Below, in pieces: positions 6,453 through 9,930 of a stretch of DNA of 9,930 nucleotides (position 1 is the stretch's first letter; every line of letters starts with the position of its first letter). The DNA is taken from NCBI GenBank assembly GCA_002402125.1, contig NVVG01000048.1:13789-23718 (forward strand), in the 5' to 3' direction. Both the position numbers and the translations under genes were made by a program. This DNA is from Moraxellaceae bacterium (GTDB lineage Bacteria; Pseudomonadota; Gammaproteobacteria; Pseudomonadales; Ketobacteraceae). Below the pieces are notes generated by a model. That model made no database searches. It saw nothing but the letters and a program-made list of their open reading frames with translations, and was not told where the DNA came from.

Positions 6453-6998
6453 GGTATAAGTTAACTCAAAAGTGATCTTTTTGGGACTTCACTTATAGTA
6501 TTGTACTAGATGCCTAGGTGAATCATGGTGTTTGAACAAAAAAATAAACCGCCACGGTCGCTATCCAAATTCTGATTGGTTATGACTAGATATCGATTCC
6601 AAATACTAAAAAAGGTTAAGAAAACTAAACAGCCTAGCTTTGCCACTACATTCTGATGCTGAAACTCCTAGATTCCTTTAATGGACCACTTATCCCTCAC
6701 CATAAAAGAACGTGATAGTTCATCCAATTAGACTGTCGGATCAACCCAAATCAAGTCCAACTTCCCAGTTCTGGCCGAAATGAAACAAAACAGCGTCCAT
6801 TTTATACCTGTCATAACACGTCTGGATTAATAATATTGATGGTGTGCATACAACTTGTCTGTGTTAAGTCATTAAAAATATTGGAATTAATGCGCCAAAA
6901 ACAACAACACACGAAAAAGAGAGTGCTCATCGAACCCTAGCTATTTCTAAGTAACGGGCAACAAAAAAATAATAACGTTGAGAACTGGAGAAAAATTT
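6453..6998. other. 546-base divergent intergenic region before the lipase cluster
   Basis: This long AT-rich gap contains the upstream regions of the antiporter (minus) and the lipase cluster (plus). On the minus strand TTCACC (6525-6520) and TACTAT, 16 bases on (6503-6498), form a weak promoter candidate for the antiporter. On the plus side several AT-rich elements lie between 6810 and 6890, but none makes a convincing -35/-10 pair, and no -24/-12 promoter is present. A 16-codon frame at 6525-6575 is too short to call. No tRNA, repeat or hairpin of note was seen. Confidence 0.45.
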
Positions 6999-8801
6999 AT
7001 GAATATTTCTAAACTGTTAAAAGTAGTTGGGGGAGTCACGACAGCCATTGCTTTGAGTATCTCTGCAGCTTCAGCCATGCCTACACAGGGCCCAACTAAT
7101 AATAATTTCTACTCGCCACCTGCTGTATTTAACGGTGAACATGGCGAACTAATCTGGTATCGCCAGGCAACCGTAGATTTAGGTAATAATGCCCCGAGCG
7201 TAAATGCATGGAATGTCCTATACCACTCCACTGACGCATTAGGCGCCCCCAACAAAGTTACAGGCACCGTTATCATCCCAACGAGTAGATGGACTGGGGG
7301 GACGGCTCGACCGATCATTTCTTATGCTGTTGGAACGCATGGTTTAGCCCAGAGTTGTGCACCATCCATCCAAATGGCACGGGGTACAGATTATGAAAAT
7401 GCGAATTATGTTGCCGCACTAAATGACGGATATGCAGTATTAATAACCGACAACCCTGGCTACACCACTGGTGACACCCCTACCTATATGGTAGGAAAAG
7501 CTCAGGCTCACGCGGCTCTTGATATTGTAGATGCTGCAATGCAAATTCCAGGCGCTAACATTAGCCCTCAAGCCAAAACAGCCATCTGGGGGTACTCTCA
7601 AGGGGGGCAGACAGCTGCATGGGCAAGTGAAGTGCATAGCAGTTATTCACCAACGATAAACCTAGTTGCTGTCGCTGCAGGCGGTACCCCAGCTGACTTT
7701 CTTGATACTGCACACCTCCTAGACGGCAGTGCTGGTGCGTCCTTTATGCTAGGTGCCATAATTGGGCTTTCTGAGCAATACCCTAATGAATGGCCGATTG
7801 ATGATGTAATAAATAGTGCCGGCGCGAATGCAATTGATTCTTCAAAATCAGAGTGTGTTTTTGAATCCCTGTTTAATTATATGAACAATGACATAAGTAT
7901 GTACACCATTGGTCGCAAAGGATTAGACCGAATGTTAAGGGAGCTTCCAGCAGCTAAACAATCATTACAAGCTCAGGATTTAGGTGTAAACAAAATCTCC
8001 ATACCCATGTATCAATATCACGGTCAAGCTGATGAGTTCATTCCTATAGAACAACACTACGCGCTAAAAAAGCAATATTGCAAAAGCTACGACAACGTGA
8101 CATTTGATCTCTTCCCAAGTGAACACATTGTTACTCAGTTTCAAGCTGCACCTTATGTATTATCGTGGTTGGATGATAGATTTAGCGGCAAACCCGCACA
8201 GGGTACCTGTGATACAAGAGAGCGAGCTCCAAGATCTACGGCCAATCGTGGCGGTGGTGATTTTGTTGTGACTCTTGATGAATGGCCTCTTGCCGTAACA
8301 ATGCAGCTAAAAACACTGGGACAACAGGTTAAACTTCCAGATGCATCAACTTTTACTGCCGATACAAATATGACTAGAAAAACACTCAAGGGAGCCATGG
8401 TCGTTCCAGAATTTCTCACAGATCTAAATATCATACTTCCTCTAGATGTTAAACTTGCCATCATACCCACTTCGCCTATCTCTGGTGCAGCCTCATTAGA
8501 TGACAATGGTATACTTCATATTGCGGGAAATGCCTATGCCGATGTAAAGGTTGTGTCTGCAGGATTCGGCTGGTTCCAAATACCTTTTGGTTGCAAGACT
8601 GATGATCCGGTCGACTTCCCTTTATCGTTTGACGGACCAATTTCAGATTTAGGTGCGGGGAACCTCAACTTCAGCGGAATCACAGAGTTTGCTAAAATGA
8701 GGAGTTGCGGTCTATTTAATGGATTATTCACTGTACTGATGTCCGGTGCTGGGCAGCAATACGAATTCAACGTCTCTCCTCCCGCACCTACAGCCAACTA
8801 A
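6999..8801 (+). CDS. Secreted LIP-family lipase/esterase (alpha/beta hydrolase) with extra C-terminal domain
   Basis: The 600-residue product begins with a signal peptide ending Ala-Ser-Ala at about residue 26. The region 35-395 matches the secretory lipase (LIP) family, the group of Candida antarctica lipase A, which hydrolyses triacylglycerols and other esters. The nucleophile elbow is GYSQGG with Ser200; Asp345 (YHGQADEFIP) and His376 (FPSEHIVTQF) complete the triad. Cysteines 120, 286, 361 and 404 sit where the two lipase A disulfides would be expected. A linker rich in Arg, Thr and Gly (about 405-420) leads to a C-terminal beta-rich domain (about 422-597) with Cys532 and Cys570, absent from classical LIP enzymes. 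The ATG at 6999 with GGAGAA seven bases upstream is preferred to a TTG seven codons earlier. The enzyme probably acts outside the cytoplasm, exported by Sec; how it crosses the outer membrane is not shown. It heads the cluster with the next two genes. Confidence 0.9.
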   Translation: MNISKLLKVVGGVTTAIALSISAASAMPTQGPTNNNFYSPPAVFNGEHGELIWYRQATVDLGNNAPSVNAWNVLYHSTDALGAPNKVTGTVIIPTSRWTGGTARPIISYAVGTHGLAQSCAPSIQMARGTDYENANYVAALNDGYAVLITDNPGYTTGDTPTYMVGKAQAHAALDIVDAAMQIPGANISPQAKTAIWGYSQGGQTAAWASEVHSSYSPTINLVAVAAGGTPADFLDTAHLLDGSAGASFMLGAIIGLSEQYPNEWPIDDVINSAGANAIDSSKSECVFESLFNYMNNDISMYTIGRKGLDRMLRELPAAKQSLQAQDLGVNKISIPMYQYHGQADEFIPIEQHYALKKQYCKSYDNVTFDLFPSEHIVTQFQAAPYVLSWLDDRFSGKPAQGTCDTRERAPRSTANRGGGDFVVTLDEWPLAVTMQLKTLGQQVKLPDASTFTADTNMTRKTLKGAMVVPEFLTDLNIILPLDVKLAIIPTSPISGAASLDDNGILHIAGNAYADVKVVSAGFGWFQIPFGCKTDDPVDFPLSFDGPISDLGAGNLNFSGITEFAKMRSCGLFNGLFTVLMSGAGQQYEFNVSPPAPTAN

Positions 8802-8827
8802 CGTTCTTTATCAAGTCAGATAAAACA

Positions 8828-8860
8828 GGCTACCCTTTTATGAATTTTTAAAGGGTAGTC
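8828..8860 (+). terminator. Stem-loop between lipase and membrane protein genes (attenuator or weak terminator)
   Basis: An 11-bp stem with one G-U pair (GGCTACCCTTT at 8828-8838 with AAAGGGTAGTC at 8850-8860) encloses an 11-base loop, 26 bases after the lipase stop codon. No U-tract follows, so full termination is doubtful. It could lower expression of the downstream genes relative to the lipase or protect the 3' end of the lipase mRNA. Confidence 0.45.
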
Positions 8861-8883
8861 AAACTTACGACGAGGGATTAACC

Positions 8884-9549
8884 ATGGGTAACATAATAAA
8901 TACTGCTAGAGCCCACTTTTTCAAAAATCTAACATTTAGCAAAATTGTCTTTATATCCATATTCGTTTCATTCGGTGCATGGTGGTTATTATCAACAAAC
9001 ATGGATATTAAAACCGAAATAAACAACCCTAAAAACAACCTTATTTCAACCGAGATTGATGACGACACACTTGAAGAAAGCTTCGATTTTAACAACATGG
9101 ATGAAGAAACCGCTAACCAACAACAGTTAGCCGCCTTTGAAGCCGCGGCTCTAGCAACAGGCGTAGATGAAATATCCAACAAAATCTTAAAACGCCCAAA
9201 TTTCATATCACCTTTGGAATGGGAAATACTCAAAGGTATCTCGGCTACAAAAACTAACAGCGACATGGAGCTGGTTAAACTTGTCAATCATTTACGGTTT
9301 GCCAAGCAAGAAGAAATATGGGAAGAGCTATTAGAATCATCAGAGACAAAAAAACGACATGCGCTAGCAAATCAATTACTATCGACCATTCCAGCTAGAG
9401 TATCAAACAACAATATTGGCATCATCACAGCTCAAAGACTTCAAGCCAGCCTCCTAAATGACCTAATTAGCGACCCCGAGCAACGTAAGATTCGGCAAGC
9501 AGAAGAAGCAGAACGAATAGGTGTTACTTTTAGTATTGAAAAAAGCTAG
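8884..9549 (+). CDS. Single-pass membrane protein with helical periplasmic domain, function unknown
   Basis: I do not recognise a named family in this 221-residue protein. A basic N-terminus is followed by one membrane helix at about 18-37 (ending in Trp-Trp-Leu-Leu). Next come a polar linker with an acidic patch (57-75) and, from about 77, an almost wholly helical region rich in Glu, Lys, Gln and Leu, ending QAEEAERIG. The topology is N-in with the helical part in the periplasm. This is the architecture of the lipase-specific foldases (Lif/LipB), and it directly follows a secreted lipase. However, the foldase motif RxxFDY is absent and the protein is shorter than the usual ~340 residues, so a foldase role is a hypothesis only. 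GAGGGA lies about seven bases upstream of the ATG. Its stop codon overlaps the Shine-Dalgarno of the next gene. Confidence 0.82.
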   Translation: MGNIINTARAHFFKNLTFSKIVFISIFVSFGAWWLLSTNMDIKTEINNPKNNLISTEIDDDTLEESFDFNNMDEETANQQQLAAFEAAALATGVDEISNKILKRPNFISPLEWEILKGISATKTNSDMELVKLVNHLRFAKQEEIWEELLESSETKKRHALANQLLSTIPARVSNNNIGIITAQRLQASLLNDLISDPEQRKIRQAEEAERIGVTFSIEKS

Positions 9550-9553
9550 GAAA
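9548..9553 (+). promoter_or_regulatory. Ribosome binding site overlapping the upstream stop codon
   Basis: AGGAAA begins within the TAG stop (9547-9549) of the membrane protein gene and sits five bases before the ATG at 9559. This arrangement favours translational coupling of the two genes and fixes the start of the downstream one. Confidence 0.7.
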
Positions 9554-9558
9554 TACCT

Positions 9559-9930
9559 ATGGCGGTACCACTCAATACATTAAGAAATTTATTTGTCATA
9601 TTATTGGCCTATTGGAATCATGATGCACTAGCGATAGAAGAACTTCGCCATCTAGATGCTATAAACGCTTTCAAGACCATAGTGATTGAAGGGTCTGATA
9701 TTCCTAAGGTATTGAACCAACCTCTAGAAAAATTTTCGTTAGCTGCGGTTATTGACGGCGAAATGGAACCGATTCCTTTTCAAATCGATGAATACAATAT
9801 TGGTGGAGCTCTATATTTTAAGGATTGGGACGTGCCCATTTCCGGGGAAATCAATATTTTCGACCCCAATGACAAATTACTATTCATATACAAAGATACA
9901 GGTACACGCCGCAAACCCAACCATCAGTAC
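9559..9930 (+). CDS. Secreted protein of unknown function, N-terminal 124 residues (runs off right edge)
   Basis: An open frame from the ATG at 9559 continues without a stop to the right edge. The first 25 residues form a signal peptide with cleavage likely after Ala-Leu-Ala (23-25). The mature part starts IEELRHLDA and looks like beta-sandwich. The segments PIPFQIDEYN (about 72-81) and FDPNDKLLFIYKDTG (about 99-113) recall a pattern I have seen in secreted bacterial proteins, Pro-x-Gln-x-Asp-Glu followed by Asp-Glu-Leu-x-Phe-x-x-x-Asp-x-Gly, but I cannot name the family with certainty. It lies nine bases after the membrane protein gene and is almost certainly co-translated with it, so its job should relate to the lipase or its surface location (inference). 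Confidence 0.78.
   Translation, partial: MAVPLNTLRNLFVILLAYWNHDALAIEELRHLDAINAFKTIVIEGSDIPKVLNQPLEKFSLAAVIDGEMEPIPFQIDEYNIGGALYFKDWDVPISGEINIFDPNDKLLFIYKDTGTRRKPNHQY

Noticed and set aside
6525..6575. A 16-codon frame with AGGTGA just upstream of its ATG
   Set aside because: The Shine-Dalgarno is too close to the ATG, the peptide is not recognisable, and nothing else supports translation.
8153..8797. Long minus-strand frames opposite the lipase C-terminal part
   Set aside because: They are antisense shadows of a strongly supported gene; the encoded sequences are low-complexity and have no start signals.
8884..9549. Naming the 221-residue protein a lipase chaperone (LifO)
   Set aside because: Only topology and position agree; the diagnostic RxxFDY motif is absent and the length is short, so it is kept as a hypothesis.

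Overview
The window looks like chromosomal DNA of a marine-type gammaproteobacterium. This is inferred from gene content (a PEP-CTERM secreted protein, an 8-strand-type outer membrane barrel, ThpR, a CPA1 antiporter), an AT-leaning base composition and ordinary Shine-Dalgarno starts. No rRNA, tRNA, IS element, prophage gene or CRISPR array is visible.

Left part (1-1888, minus strand): a bile acid:sodium symporter family transporter, the RNA 2',3'-cyclic phosphodiesterase ThpR (apparently starting at TTG), and the N-terminus of an unidentified membrane protein that runs off the left edge. Then a 433-base gap leads into a plus-strand PEP-CTERM protein (2322-3197). This gap holds the clearest regulatory signal of the window, a textbook -24/-12 (sigma-54) promoter. 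It fits what is known of PEP-CTERM genes, whose dedicated regulators PrsK/PrsR act with RpoN. The protein also carries a perfect EF-hand-type calcium loop. A perfect 18-bp stem ends it and the convergent gene.

Middle (3294-6452, minus strand): an unrecognised four-cysteine soluble protein, a small outer membrane beta-barrel protein, and an NhaP-like cation:proton antiporter with all key transport residues. Each has its own leader, so these look like separate transcription units. Candidate promoters are visible for the first two.

Right part (6999-9930, plus strand): after a 546-base divergent gap comes a three-gene secretion-related cluster. It comprises a 600-residue secreted LIP-family lipase with a complete Ser-Asp-His triad and an extra C-terminal domain, a single-pass membrane protein with a helical periplasmic region, and the start of a secreted protein cut by the right edge. 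The last two are tightly coupled (stop codon inside the next Shine-Dalgarno). The best candidate for an undescribed system is this lipase cluster, in which the anchored helical protein could be a dedicated lipase foldase or retention factor (inference). The sigma-54-driven PEP-CTERM locus is second.
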